DNA of 64,000 nucleotides, from assembly GCA_031549105.1 (NCBI GenBank), contig JAVBQK010000057.1, positions 1-64,000 on the forward strand, written 5' to 3'. How positions within the stretch are numbered: the stretch's first letter is position 1; the number at the start of each line of letters is the position of its first letter. The stretch comes from Avichristensenella sp031549105 (GTDB lineage Bacteria; Bacillota; Clostridia; Christensenellales; Aristaeellaceae). This document shows, in pieces, positions 8,966 to 17,594 of this stretch. The notes beneath the pieces are model-generated. The model worked only from the letters and a program-made list of their open reading frames with translations. It was not told the DNA's origin and made no database searches. Both the position numbers and the translations under genes were made by a program.

Positions 8966-9904
8966 CTAAAACAGCGCGTTTTCTTTGCTGACTTTGCTGA
9001 CCGCGAAGTTCGCCAGCAGCACCAATACGAACCCTACCACCGACTGGTACACGCCCGCCGCGCTGGACATCGCGATGTTGTTGGTCTCCATCAGACCGCG
9101 GTACACGTACACGTCGATGGTCGTCGTGACGCTGTAGAGCGCACCGGAGTGCATCGGCACCTGAAAAAAGAGGCCAAAATCCGAATGGAAGATGCGCCCC
9201 AGCGACATCAGAAATACGACGATCACGGTGGGTTTCAGGAACGGCAGCATGATGTGGCGAATCTTCTGCCAGGTGCTCGCGCCGTCAATCGACGCTGCCT
9301 CGTAGTACCCCCTGTCGATGCTCAGCAGCGAGGAGAGGTAGATGACGCAGCTGTACCCCGTGCTAAACCACAGCTGCACAATCACCAGGATGTACGGCCA
9401 GTGTTTCGGTTCCATGTACCAAGAGACGCGATCCAGCCCCAGCACCGGCAGCACGGCATTGTTGACGAGGCCGAGGTCCGCGCTAAGCAGCCCGTAGACC
9501 ATGTAGCTGATCACCACCATCGAAAACAGGTGCGGAATGAGCACGATGGTCTGGTAAAACTTCTTGGCGTATCTGTTTTTGATTTCGTTGAGCAGGATGG
9601 CGATGGCGATCGACAGCACGGTGCCTAGCACGATGAACGTAAGGTTATACAGCACGGTGTTGCGCGTAATCAGCCACGCATCCTTGGTGCGGAAGAGAAA
9701 CTCAAAGTTGGACAGGCCCGCCCAGTCGCTGCCCCAGATGCCCTTGTTGAAGCGGTATTTCTTAAACGCAATGATGATGCCGCCCATCGGGATATAATTG
9801 TTGATGAAAAAGTACAGCAGCGCGGGCAGCGCCATCAGGTAGATGGGCAGGAAGCGGCGCAGTTTTGCGCCCCGCCCCGCCGGGCGTGGGGCTCTAGCGG
9901 TCAT
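8966..9904 (-). CDS. Carbohydrate ABC transporter permease, LplB/YteP type
   Basis: This 312-residue permease pairs with the next gene. A short Arg-rich lead precedes TM1 (FLPIYLMALPALLYFFINN), and the EAA loop EAASIDGASTWQKIRHIMLP is at about residues 200-220. AAGGGAG lies 8-9 nt before the ATG. It follows the solute-binding protein gene after a strong hairpin, which would lower permease expression relative to the binding protein. Confidence 0.93.
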   Translation of the reverse strand: MTARAPRPAGRGAKLRRFLPIYLMALPALLYFFINNYIPMGGIIIAFKKYRFNKGIWGSDWAGLSNFEFLFRTKDAWLITRNTVLYNLTFIVLGTVLSIAIAILLNEIKNRYAKKFYQTIVLIPHLFSMVVISYMVYGLLSADLGLVNNAVLPVLGLDRVSWYMEPKHWPYILVIVQLWFSTGYSCVIYLSSLLSIDRGYYEAASIDGASTWQKIRHIMLPFLKPTVIVVFLMSLGRIFHSDFGLFFQVPMHSGALYSVTTTIDVYVYRGLMETNNIAMSSAAGVYQSVVGFVLVLLANFAVSKVSKENALF

Positions 9905-9934
9905 GGACAGGGCTCCCTTCTTAGCGGCACGTGA

Positions 9935-9960
9935 AAGGACCGCCGCGAGCGGCGGCCCTT
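9935..9960 (-). terminator. Intercistronic hairpin, likely partial terminator
   Basis: A 10 bp stem (AAGGGCCGCC with GGCGGTCCTT, one G-T pair) and a 6 nt loop lie between the binding-protein stop and the first permease. The T-run is short, which fits read-through attenuation and not a full stop. Confidence 0.55.
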
Positions 9961-9978
9961 TTGAATGGTGTTTACCGA

Positions 9979-11451
9979 TTACTCGACCCCGTTTGCCTCA
10001 GCCCACGCATCCAGCTGCGCCTGCTTTTCGGCGATGATCCGGTCAATGCCGGCGGCTTCCAGTTCGCGCAGGAACTCGGGCAGCACCACGGCGGGGTCCA
10101 CCGCGCCGCACTCCAGGCCAATCACGTAGCGGGCCTGTACGTTGCTGCAAGCGGTAATCTCGTTTTCCACATTGGCGGGGTTGAACGTGAAGCCCATCGC
10201 CTTGGAAATCTTCGCGTTTTCGATGTCCGCCAGCGTCTGCTCGCGCAGGTCCAGCGGCTGTCCTGCCCAGATGTAGCGGAGCGTGGCCGGGCCCCAGATC
10301 CAGCCGAGTGAATTATCCCAGGTCTTGGTGCTGGCATCCTGCCCGTCTGGGTAGTCGATCACACCGTTTTCCGCGTCGATAATCTGGTAGTTCTGCCCCT
10401 CGATGCCGTAGGTGAGGAGGTTGGACAGGTACGAATCGGAGAACATCAGGTTGAGGAACTGAATGGAGCGGTTCGCATCCGTGGCATTGTGCGGCACGCA
10501 CCAGACGGACTGCTGCACCGGCGCGGTCGCCAGGAAGCCTTCGGTCAGCTGCACGTGCCTAATCTCCGTGCCGAACATCTGGCTATGGCTCACATCGGAG
10601 CCCGGGGAGATGCCGCTGAGCTGGCCGAATGTGTTGCCCGCGCGGAACATATCCGGGAAGGAGATGGCGGAGGTCGCGGCCTCGCTGTAGATGTAGCCCT
10701 TCTGGTACCAGTCGCGCATGCGCTCGACCAGCTCACGGTAGGTATCGGTCGCGTAGAGGTTGACGATTTCCAGCGAACTGCCGCCGTCCATCAGCACGCC
10801 GAACTTGTTACCGATGTCATCCCAGTCCCATAGCGCCAGCAGGGACTGCGAGCTGTTGCCCATCACGCCGATCACCTCGGGCGCCTGCTCCTTGAGGCTG
10901 GCCAAAGCGGCCTCGATGTCGTCAAGAGTCTTTGCGTTTTCCATGCCCAGGCTGTACTTCTGGTTCATTTCCTCGCTGTAGATGAACCCTTCGGTGCGCG
11001 ATTGCGGCAGGAAGCCCGGCACCGCGTAGTAGCTGCCGCCATAGCGCCCGGCCGCCAGGATGTCATAGCCCAGCGTGTCGATGAGGCTCTGGCCGTACGT
11101 TTCCAGTGCGCCATCCAGCGGGCTTAGCGCGCCCATCGCAACCAGCGCCGTAGTGGTGGTGCCGGTGGAGACAAGCAGGTCCACGGGGTCGCGGCCCGTC
11201 ATCATCAGGTTGATCCGCTGCGCATAGGAACCGTAGTCCATGATGTGCAGGTTGACCTCCAGGTTCAGGATAGGTTTGATGTACGCGTTGATGGCAGCGT
11301 TGACAGATTCAAGGCTGTCCAGGTTGCTGCCAAAGGTCGGCGCGTAAATCTCCAGCGTCACAAAGGGCTGGTCCGCCAGGGATTCTGCACCCCCGGCGAC
11401 AGCGCCGAGTGCCATCAGGAGCGCCAGAAGCAGTGAAGCCAGTTTCTTCAT
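9979..11451 (-). CDS. Extracellular solute-binding protein of the mannoside ABC importer
   Basis: This 490-residue protein is the extracytoplasmic sugar receptor of the LplA/YtcQ type (solute-binding family 1). A classical signal peptide (KK, then LASLLLALLMALGAVAG) is followed by the mature domain starting near GAESLADQPFVTLEI. Middle segments such as YAVPGFLPQS and WCVPHNATDANRSIQFLNLMF are typical of this family. There is no Cys at the signal-peptide end, so the usual lipoprotein anchor is missing. GGAGG precedes the ATG. The upstream region carries the bipartite box also found before the DUF1861 gene. Confidence 0.9.
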   Translation of the reverse strand: MKKLASLLLALLMALGAVAGGAESLADQPFVTLEIYAPTFGSNLDSLESVNAAINAYIKPILNLEVNLHIMDYGSYAQRINLMMTGRDPVDLLVSTGTTTTALVAMGALSPLDGALETYGQSLIDTLGYDILAAGRYGGSYYAVPGFLPQSRTEGFIYSEEMNQKYSLGMENAKTLDDIEAALASLKEQAPEVIGVMGNSSQSLLALWDWDDIGNKFGVLMDGGSSLEIVNLYATDTYRELVERMRDWYQKGYIYSEAATSAISFPDMFRAGNTFGQLSGISPGSDVSHSQMFGTEIRHVQLTEGFLATAPVQQSVWCVPHNATDANRSIQFLNLMFSDSYLSNLLTYGIEGQNYQIIDAENGVIDYPDGQDASTKTWDNSLGWIWGPATLRYIWAGQPLDLREQTLADIENAKISKAMGFTFNPANVENEITACSNVQARYVIGLECGAVDPAVVLPEFLRELEAAGIDRIIAEKQAQLDAWAEANGVE

Positions 11452-11483
11452 GGAGGTTCCTCCTCTTGGTATATAGTGTCTCC

Positions 11484-11548
11484 ATTATCGCAAAATTCGC
11501 GCTTACCCGCTTCCACTGGGAACACCGCGGGATGTTCCTTTTGTTACC
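11484..11548 (-). promoter_or_regulatory. Bipartite activator box and -10 upstream of the binding-protein gene
   Basis: Reading the minus strand, box 1 GGTAACAAAAGGAACAT (11548-11532), a 13 nt gap, box 2 CAGTGGAAGC (11518-11509), a 19 nt gap and GATAAT (11489-11484). No good -35 is present, and box 2 covers its expected place. The same boxes with the same spacings occur at 17420-17484. Box 1 overlaps the stop codon of the YesN gene. Confidence 0.7.
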
Positions 11549-13139
11549 CCTTGCGCTGGCGCGCCTGGCGGTAGGCCATCGGCGTCATGCCCGTTTCGCG
11601 CTTGAATACCTTGCAGAAATACGGCATGTTGACAAAGCCGGTACGGTGAGCAATGTCGGAGACCGAAAGGCTTGTCTCCGCGAGCAGCGTCTTCACCCGC
11701 TCCATCCGGACGGAGGCGATATAGGCAGTCAGCGGCATGCCCGTCTTTTTATGGAAGAAGCGCGAGAGGTAGCTGGGGTTGAGGAACACCTGCGCGGCGA
11801 TGTCATCGCGGGTCAGCTCCTCGCCGATATGGTCCTCCACGTAGGCCTTGACCATGTCGACCACCGTCGCGCCCTCGTAGCGGCGCTTGATCTGCCGCGT
11901 CGCCGCGTCCAGCAGCCGCCGGATGCTCCCCCGCATCTTCTCCACCGAATCGGGCGCGGTTAGGTCCCCCGGCCCCAGCTCGTCCAGCACAGCCCGGGCG
12001 GGAATGTTCCGCTCCGCAAGGCCCGCGTACAGCGCCTGCAGGAACGCATGGTAGAGTGTGTGGAGGAATGCGCTGTTCATCCGGCCCTCTGCTGTGGCGC
12101 GCTGGATTGCACTGTCCACCTGCCGGTAGAGCGCATCCGTATCTCCAGCCAGGAACAGAGCCTGCCACAGCGCCTGGTCGATCTGCGCGCCGGTGGGCTG
12201 TGCGGATTGCACTTGGCCCAGCAGGAATACCTTATGGTCATAGGAGACGTTCTGCGCCTCCAGCGCCAGCAGCGCTGCGTACACCGTGTGCAGCGCCTCC
12301 ATCGGCGCGGACCGCCCCAGATACACGCACACCGCGCCGCCAAGGTGCATACGGAATGCGTCAATCACCTGCGACGCGCGGCTCTGCAAGAGGGCGGTAT
12401 CCGGCGGTGCAGCAATGTCGATGGGCAGCAGCGCCACCTTGCGTGCCCGGCTGGCCGACAGCACGATGGGCTGCTCGTCCCGGACCGCAAAGGCCTCCTG
12501 CAGAACATTGTGGAACACAAAGTCCAGCTCCGTCTGCGGCCACCCGACAAGCGGCTGCGTCCATTGCCGGATGGAGCACACGACCGGCCAATATGACCTC
12601 GACAGGTCCACCGAAAGGCCGCGCTGCGCGACCATTGCCTGTACATCGGCAGGCGCCAAAGTGCCGTCCGTGCCGAGCAGGTCCAGCCAGAAGCTATCCA
12701 TCACCGCATCGCGGTTGCGCACCCACTGCTCGCCGTACTGCTGGTACTGCGTGCGGAGGGATTCGGCGCGCAGCTTGTCCACTGCGCGGGCAAGCGCCGC
12801 CTCCAGGTCGGCGATGACGATGGGCTTGAGCAGGTAATCCAGCGCGCCGCACTGGAGGGCCTGTCTGGCGTAGGCGAAATCGGCGTGGCAGGTGAGGAAA
12901 AGGCTGACGGTCGCCGGGTGATTCTCGCCCACCCAGCGGATCAGCTGCATGCCGCTCTCCTTCGGCATCTCAATATCGCACAGCACCAAGTCCACCGTAT
13001 GTTCCTCGAACACTCGGCGCGCCTGCTGTGCGCTCTGTGCGGTGTATACCGGCCCGATGCCCAGCCGCTGCCAGTCCATCCGCGAGGCGATGGCCTCGAT
13101 CGCGGCCAGTTCATCATCCACCAGCAGAATGGATACCAT
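11544..13139 (-). CDS. YesN-type response regulator with AraC DNA-binding domain
   Basis: This 531-residue cytoplasmic regulator probably activates the mannoside genes. It has an N-terminal receiver with phospho-acceptor Asp55 (LVLCDIEMPK) and the conserved Lys in YLLKPI, a long middle region (about 140-420) of low similarity, and a C-terminal AraC/XylS pair of helix-turn-helix motifs (LTRDDIAAQVFLNPSYLSRFF and LSVSDIAHRTGFVNMPYFCKVF). ATG at 13139 shares one base with the sensor stop (TGATG) and has GAGGAGG 7 nt upstream; a TTG at 13142 is the alternative. The candidate targets are the paired boxes at 11.5 and 17.4 kb. Confidence 0.92.
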   Translation of the reverse strand: MVSILLVDDELAAIEAIASRMDWQRLGIGPVYTAQSAQQARRVFEEHTVDLVLCDIEMPKESGMQLIRWVGENHPATVSLFLTCHADFAYARQALQCGALDYLLKPIVIADLEAALARAVDKLRAESLRTQYQQYGEQWVRNRDAVMDSFWLDLLGTDGTLAPADVQAMVAQRGLSVDLSRSYWPVVCSIRQWTQPLVGWPQTELDFVFHNVLQEAFAVRDEQPIVLSASRARKVALLPIDIAAPPDTALLQSRASQVIDAFRMHLGGAVCVYLGRSAPMEALHTVYAALLALEAQNVSYDHKVFLLGQVQSAQPTGAQIDQALWQALFLAGDTDALYRQVDSAIQRATAEGRMNSAFLHTLYHAFLQALYAGLAERNIPARAVLDELGPGDLTAPDSVEKMRGSIRRLLDAATRQIKRRYEGATVVDMVKAYVEDHIGEELTRDDIAAQVFLNPSYLSRFFHKKTGMPLTAYIASVRMERVKTLLAETSLSVSDIAHRTGFVNMPYFCKVFKRETGMTPMAYRQARQRKG

Positions 13140-14878
13140 CAAATCGCCTCCTCATCCGCTGCCTTGGGCGGTGTCCACGGCAGGTAGATTACCGACATCG
13201 CGCCGCCTTCTGGGCCGTTTTCCAGCACGATCCACGCCGCAGCGCCATACAGCAGCGCGAGGCGCTGCCGCGCGTTCCAAATGCCGATCTGCGTTGCCTT
13301 GCCCCGCTCCGCCGCGCCGGCCGCGAACTGCTCCAGGTAGTCTGCCGGATACCCCTTGCCGTTATCGGAAACAAGCAGGCGCAGGTACGGCATGCCGCCG
13401 CGCTGCACCGCCTCCGCGCGCAGCGTGATGGCACGCACTTCTTCAATGTCCAGCGCGTACTTGATGCTGTTCTCAATGAATGTTTGCAGGATCAGCGGCG
13501 GCATCAGCACATCCAGCGCCGCCTCGTCGATTTCCTCAGTGTATTGAAAGTTCCCAGGATAGCGCAGCGCCTGTATCTCCATGTAGTTCTGGATGTGCAG
13601 CCGCTCATCGCGGAGCGAGACAAACGACACCGCGCTCTGAAAGATATAGCGAAAGTGCCGCGTGAGGAAGATGACCATCTTCTCCACCAGATCGACGCGC
13701 TTCACCAGCGCGAAGGAGTAGATCACATTGAGCGCGTTGAGAAAGAAATGCGGCTTGATCTGCAGTTGCAGGTACTCCATCTGCGTGCGCTGCTCACTGA
13801 TCTTGCGCCGGTATACGTCGCGCTCCAGGCGGCCGATCTTTAGGATCATGCGGTTGAAGTGTTCCGTCAGCGCACCGAACTCGCGGAACCGGCTGCCCGT
13901 CTCCGCCTGCACGGTCAGGTCGCCCGTCTCCGCAAGGCCCATCGCCACAATCAGCCGCCCCACTGGACGGGACAGCGACCGGCCGAAGAAAGACGCGACG
14001 ATGGACGCGATACACAGCGCCACGATGAAGATCAGCACGATCACGCCGGAAATGGCATTGCTGCGCGCGGAGAATGCGCGGTCGGGGATCAGCACATGGA
14101 GCGAAATCGGCATGGTCTTTGACGGCATCGCGATGTGCAGATACAGGGCATCGCCCATCCGGATGCGCTGCCCGGAGGTGGCTGACGGCAGTGCGGAGGC
14201 ATCCGGCACCGTGCCGGTAAGCGGCTGGCCCTGACCATCTGTGATCAGCGCAAACCCGTCTTGGCTCAGCTCCACACGGTCCAGCGGCAGCATCATCGAC
14301 CGCAGGTTGATCCACGCGCCGCAGACGGTGCTGCCGTTGCGCACAAAGCGCACCAGATAACGCTCTCCGCCCTGTTCATGCAGGAACCAGTCGGGGGGAA
14401 TCTCGGCTGCGGGCATCGTCTCCACGACACGGCGCAGCTCCGTGATCTCGCTGCCCTTCACGCCGGTGGCGGTCTTGCAAAGGAAGACATCCTGCACGGA
14501 ACTTTGGGAATACACAAAGATGCCGTCGCAGTTTTCGAACACCATCGCGTTCCTGGCCAGGTCCCGGAGGATGCTCTCCGAGGCCAGATAGCGGTCGCGC
14601 TCGTTTGCCGACAGTGCCAGCGTGGATACGTCGTAGTTGGAGGTGGGATAGGCGATGAGGAATCGCTCCACGCCCAGCGCGTTCGTCTCCAGGCGCTCCA
14701 TGTACAGCGCAAGGATGTTGTCGTTGTACTGGACAGCCTGCTCGCGGAGCGCCTGGCCGACGTACCGGCTGGCCAGCAGCAGCGCGATCATCACAGGGAT
14801 GAACAGCAGCGCAGTGGCCAGAAAGTACCATTGGCCCAGCGGAATTGTTCTCTTTGGGGGCTTTGCTGCGGATGACAT
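13139..14878 (-). CDS. YesM-type sensor histidine kinase
   Basis: This 579-residue membrane kinase is the partner of the adjacent AraC-type regulator. It has TM1 (about 17-38), an extracytoplasmic sensor region of the Cache type (about 40-270), TM2 (about 275-297), a HAMP linker, then the HPK7-type His377 in QIKPHFFLNALN, and an HATPase with the N-box ENSIKYAL and G-box SDNGKGYP. Overlap with the regulator gene implies coupled synthesis. The signal is probably a sugar or a sugar-loaded binding protein, judging from context. Confidence 0.93.
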   Translation of the reverse strand: MSSAAKPPKRTIPLGQWYFLATALLFIPVMIALLLASRYVGQALREQAVQYNDNILALYMERLETNALGVERFLIAYPTSNYDVSTLALSANERDRYLASESILRDLARNAMVFENCDGIFVYSQSSVQDVFLCKTATGVKGSEITELRRVVETMPAAEIPPDWFLHEQGGERYLVRFVRNGSTVCGAWINLRSMMLPLDRVELSQDGFALITDGQGQPLTGTVPDASALPSATSGQRIRMGDALYLHIAMPSKTMPISLHVLIPDRAFSARSNAISGVIVLIFIVALCIASIVASFFGRSLSRPVGRLIVAMGLAETGDLTVQAETGSRFREFGALTEHFNRMILKIGRLERDVYRRKISEQRTQMEYLQLQIKPHFFLNALNVIYSFALVKRVDLVEKMVIFLTRHFRYIFQSAVSFVSLRDERLHIQNYMEIQALRYPGNFQYTEEIDEAALDVLMPPLILQTFIENSIKYALDIEEVRAITLRAEAVQRGGMPYLRLLVSDNGKGYPADYLEQFAAGAAERGKATQIGIWNARQRLALLYGAAAWIVLENGPEGGAMSVIYLPWTPPKAADEEAI

Positions 14879-14904
14879 ACGCCATCGCTCCTAACGCATG
14901 GGTT

Positions 14905-16425
14905 TTACAGCGCCGCGCGGAATGGCCTTGCGGGAAGCCCCGCTCGGCTGAATAGGTTGATATCCACATAGCCCCGCCACGCGTAGCGAACCTCGTCCAC
15001 GGGCGACGCCGCGCGGATGATGATGCGGCTGCCATTGGCCGATGCCTCGAAGGGAACCTCCGCGCCATCGGCGAACACTTCCAAGCTGTGGATCGCATCG
15101 CCCCGCAGGACCAGTCCATCCCCGCACGCGGTCATGTGGATGGTGACCATGTTGCCATGTTTTTCGACAAAATGCAACCCCGGCGATTCATACGGTACAT
15201 CTTGCCCGTACTGGGTGGCAAGCGCCGCTGCGGCCAGCCGCTCCCCGATGGGGCGCTTCTGCTTGGGATGCTCGTCGAACCGGTTGCCCACATCCATCGT
15301 GCCGATCAGATGGGTGCCGGGGACTGTCCGTGTGATGATCTCCTGCTGCGCACGCAGCGCAGGGAACAAATCGCCCGGGCCGGACAAGCCGCGCTCCAGC
15401 GAAGTCAGCTGTGCCAGCAGGAACGGCAACTCATCTCCCCATGCGGCGCGCCAGCTTTGCGCCACCAACGCGAACAGCCGGGCGTAGTGCCCTGCGCACT
15501 CTGGCACCGCGTCGGACTCGCCCTGGTACCAGAGCACCCCACGGGCCGTGTAGCCGGAAACCTTGCGCACCATCATGCCAAACAAGCCGCCGGGCCGGTT
15601 CTGATCCCAAGGGTCGATGGGTCGGGGCTTCAACAGCTCCCCATACTGCATCTGAAACATGCCGACATCTTCCTTCGTGAAGTCGCCGAGCATGTAGCGA
15701 TCCATATACCCCAGAAACTCCGGCGTGCACGCGGTGCGGTGGCGGGCGCGGTGGGCATCGAACGCCTGCTGGGTGTCCAGAGCGCCTTCGCAAACGCCCC
15801 GGTCATATGCCTGGGCAAAATGCGCGAGCAGCGGGTCGGCCCTAAGCAAAGCGTCGTCCATCCAGGTCTGCGCGGCAGTGCCACCCATGCTGCACCCGAT
15901 GATTCCCACGGGAACGCCGAGCGCCTGCTGAAGCTTCCGGCCAAAGTAATACGCTACCGCCGAGAAGTCGCCGATCGCATCGCGATCCGCCTGCCGCCAC
16001 TGGCCGTAGGCGCTGATGTCCTCGTCCTCCGGCTGGGTTTCGTAGGTGATCTTGGGCACTTCATAATAACGCAACAGAGGGCCCGCCACATCCCCAAACG
16101 CCGCTTCGCGCTCAGCATCATAGCGTAGCTGGAACTCCATATTGGACTGGCCCGCGGCAATCCACACCTCGCCGATGGCGATATCCGTATAGGTATAGTT
16201 GTCTGCGCCACACGCGACGGTCAACATCGCGTCTTCTGCGGCTTCCATTGGTGGGAAGGTCAGCGACCATTTTCCGTTCTCAATGGCCGCGTGCGCCGTC
16301 TCCCCTTGCAGGCACGCCTCTACCCGCGTGCCATTCGGTCCCGCGCCCCAGACGCGGATGGGCTTATGCCGCTGGAGTACCATCCCGCTCTGGAATATCT
16401 GTGGCAGGTGAAATGCTCCATCCAT
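14905..16425 (-). CDS. Sialate O-acetylesterase-family SGNH esterase
   Basis: This protein of about 506 residues belongs to the sialate O-acetylesterase family, which also contains plant-polysaccharide deacetylases. The nucleophile Ser is in AAGQSNM (about residue 94), GCSMGGTAAQTW supplies the oxyanion region, and the DxxH-like motif is in RFDEHPKQKRPIGERLA. No signal peptide is visible, so it would act on imported oligosaccharides. In this operon, removal of acetyl groups from mannan fragments is more likely than action on sialic acid, since no sialic-acid genes are present. ATG at 16425 shares a base with the upstream stop and has AGGAGG 7 nt upstream; an in-frame GTG at 16428 is the alternative. 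Confidence 0.85.
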   Translation of the reverse strand: MDGAFHLPQIFQSGMVLQRHKPIRVWGAGPNGTRVEACLQGETAHAAIENGKWSLTFPPMEAAEDAMLTVACGADNYTYTDIAIGEVWIAAGQSNMEFQLRYDAEREAAFGDVAGPLLRYYEVPKITYETQPEDEDISAYGQWRQADRDAIGDFSAVAYYFGRKLQQALGVPVGIIGCSMGGTAAQTWMDDALLRADPLLAHFAQAYDRGVCEGALDTQQAFDAHRARHRTACTPEFLGYMDRYMLGDFTKEDVGMFQMQYGELLKPRPIDPWDQNRPGGLFGMMVRKVSGYTARGVLWYQGESDAVPECAGHYARLFALVAQSWRAAWGDELPFLLAQLTSLERGLSGPGDLFPALRAQQEIITRTVPGTHLIGTMDVGNRFDEHPKQKRPIGERLAAAALATQYGQDVPYESPGLHFVEKHGNMVTIHMTACGDGLVLRGDAIHSLEVFADGAEVPFEASANGSRIIIRAASPVDEVRYAWRGYVDINLFSRAGLPARPFRAAL

Positions 16426-17393
16426 CACATGTCCTCCTCCGTATGCCAGAACGGGTCGGGGATCACTGCGCTGCCGACAGCGGCGTCACTTAGCCCTGTG
16501 TACACAGTCGCCGTGCCGTCACCATGGCGCACGATACCGCTGGTGAACACCACATCTACAAGCCCTGCGTTCTTCGCAGGTGCTTCCGGGAAGCAGTCAC
16601 GCGAAATGATCACCCGCGATGGCGTCACCGCGCTCGTCTCAGGATCAAGCATGAACGCGGTGCCGTAGTAGTGCAGGTCGCAGTCGTCCACAGACGTATA
16701 ACGGCCCCACGAGCGGTGGCCCACCACACCGATGTTCCCATCCTCCAGCAGGATCGCCTGGTTGATGCCGCCCCATTCAATGCCCGTGAACTGCCCGCGA
16801 AGGAGAGGCGCAGTGGTGATCGCCTCAGGGCAAAGACCAGCCAGGCTGCCGATCACCGTGAAGCCAATGCGTGCCAGACTCCCCCACTCCGCGAGCTTGG
16901 TGAAGTCGCGCGGGCGCGTGAACACGCCGATACGGCCATCGGCAAGCTGGACGAGCCGGATATCCTTCATGTTGCGAGGGCCTTCGGCAAAGGGTGTCAA
17001 CGACAGCAGGCTCTTCCCCCGGTAGAAGACGGTTTTGTACGCCACCGGGGTAATGCCCTCCCATACCACGGATACACCGCCCAGCACCAGCTCACCATCT
17101 ACGAACGTGATGAACGGGTCCTCCAGCTCGTACACAGGCATATCCGCCCTGAAGTGATAGCCATCCTCCTGCCGCTCAAAGAACATCGTCCGGGAAGCAT
17201 GTCCATCCCGCGCCTCCACGCGCCCAGTCATCCATGTCACGCCATCCAGTTCGAAGGGCACGGAAGGGTTGTACACATCGTGCCCCTCTACGCCGAAGAA
17301 TGGAACAATTCGCGCATGCAGCACCTGCTTGGAACCGGCAAACGCCGCGTATGCCTCGCGCGCGGGCACCGCCTGATGATCCAGTGAAAACAT
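16425..17393 (-). CDS. DUF1861 family protein (glycosidase-like beta-propeller)
   Basis: This 322-residue protein resembles DUF1861, a family with a predicted five-bladed propeller related to the GH32/43/130 folds. Asp/Glu-containing blade motifs are visible: HDVYNPSVPFELDG near 38, ELEDPFITFVDGELVLGG near 85-105, and later VDDCDLHYYGTAF. No signal peptide is present. It is the first gene of the mannoside operon, so action on a mannose-containing oligosaccharide is a reasonable guess, but the reaction is not established from sequence. The bipartite regulatory box lies directly upstream. Confidence 0.75.
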   Translation of the reverse strand: MFSLDHQAVPAREAYAAFAGSKQVLHARIVPFFGVEGHDVYNPSVPFELDGVTWMTGRVEARDGHASRTMFFERQEDGYHFRADMPVYELEDPFITFVDGELVLGGVSVVWEGITPVAYKTVFYRGKSLLSLTPFAEGPRNMKDIRLVQLADGRIGVFTRPRDFTKLAEWGSLARIGFTVIGSLAGLCPEAITTAPLLRGQFTGIEWGGINQAILLEDGNIGVVGHRSWGRYTSVDDCDLHYYGTAFMLDPETSAVTPSRVIISRDCFPEAPAKNAGLVDVVFTSGIVRHGDGTATVYTGLSDAAVGSAVIPDPFWHTEEDM

Positions 17394-17419
17394 ACTTACA
17401 CCCCTTTTCTGCTATGTAC

Positions 17420-17484
17420 AGTATCCCATACCAGTACGCATTTTGCTTCCATTGCCGAGGGCGAATAATGTTCTTTTTGTTACC
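17420..17484 (-). promoter_or_regulatory. Bipartite activator box and -10 upstream of the DUF1861 gene
   Basis: On the minus strand: GGTAACAAAAAGAACAT (17484-17468), 13 nt, CAATGGAAGC (17454-17445), 19 nt, GATACT (17425-17420). Box 1 matches the copy before the solute-binding protein at 16 of 17 bases and box 2 at 9 of 10, with identical spacing, while the bases between differ. This is the expected pattern for a conserved regulator site. Confidence 0.7.
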
Positions 17485-17533
17485 TTTCGTAACGGGGACC
17501 TCCGCGCCGCAGGCCCGCCGCAGAACATACAAA

Positions 17534-17568
17534 CGCCACCCGGCAAGCTTTGACCCGCACAGGTGGCG
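17534..17568 (-). terminator. Weak hairpin downstream of the Ca2+-ATPase gene
   Basis: CGCCACC and GGTGGCG form a 7 bp stem with a long (21 nt) loop past the stop at 17595. The minus-strand 3' side continues with GTTTGTATG, not a real T-run, so the call is weak. Confidence 0.25.
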
Positions 17569-17594
17569 CATGGGTGCACTGTACTCCGTCTCGC

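Noticed and set aside
9925..9940. Possible parS-like sequence (CACGTGAAA)
   Set aside because: Only one half matches the parS consensus; the other half does not, and the bases belong to the stem of the hairpin after the binding-protein gene.
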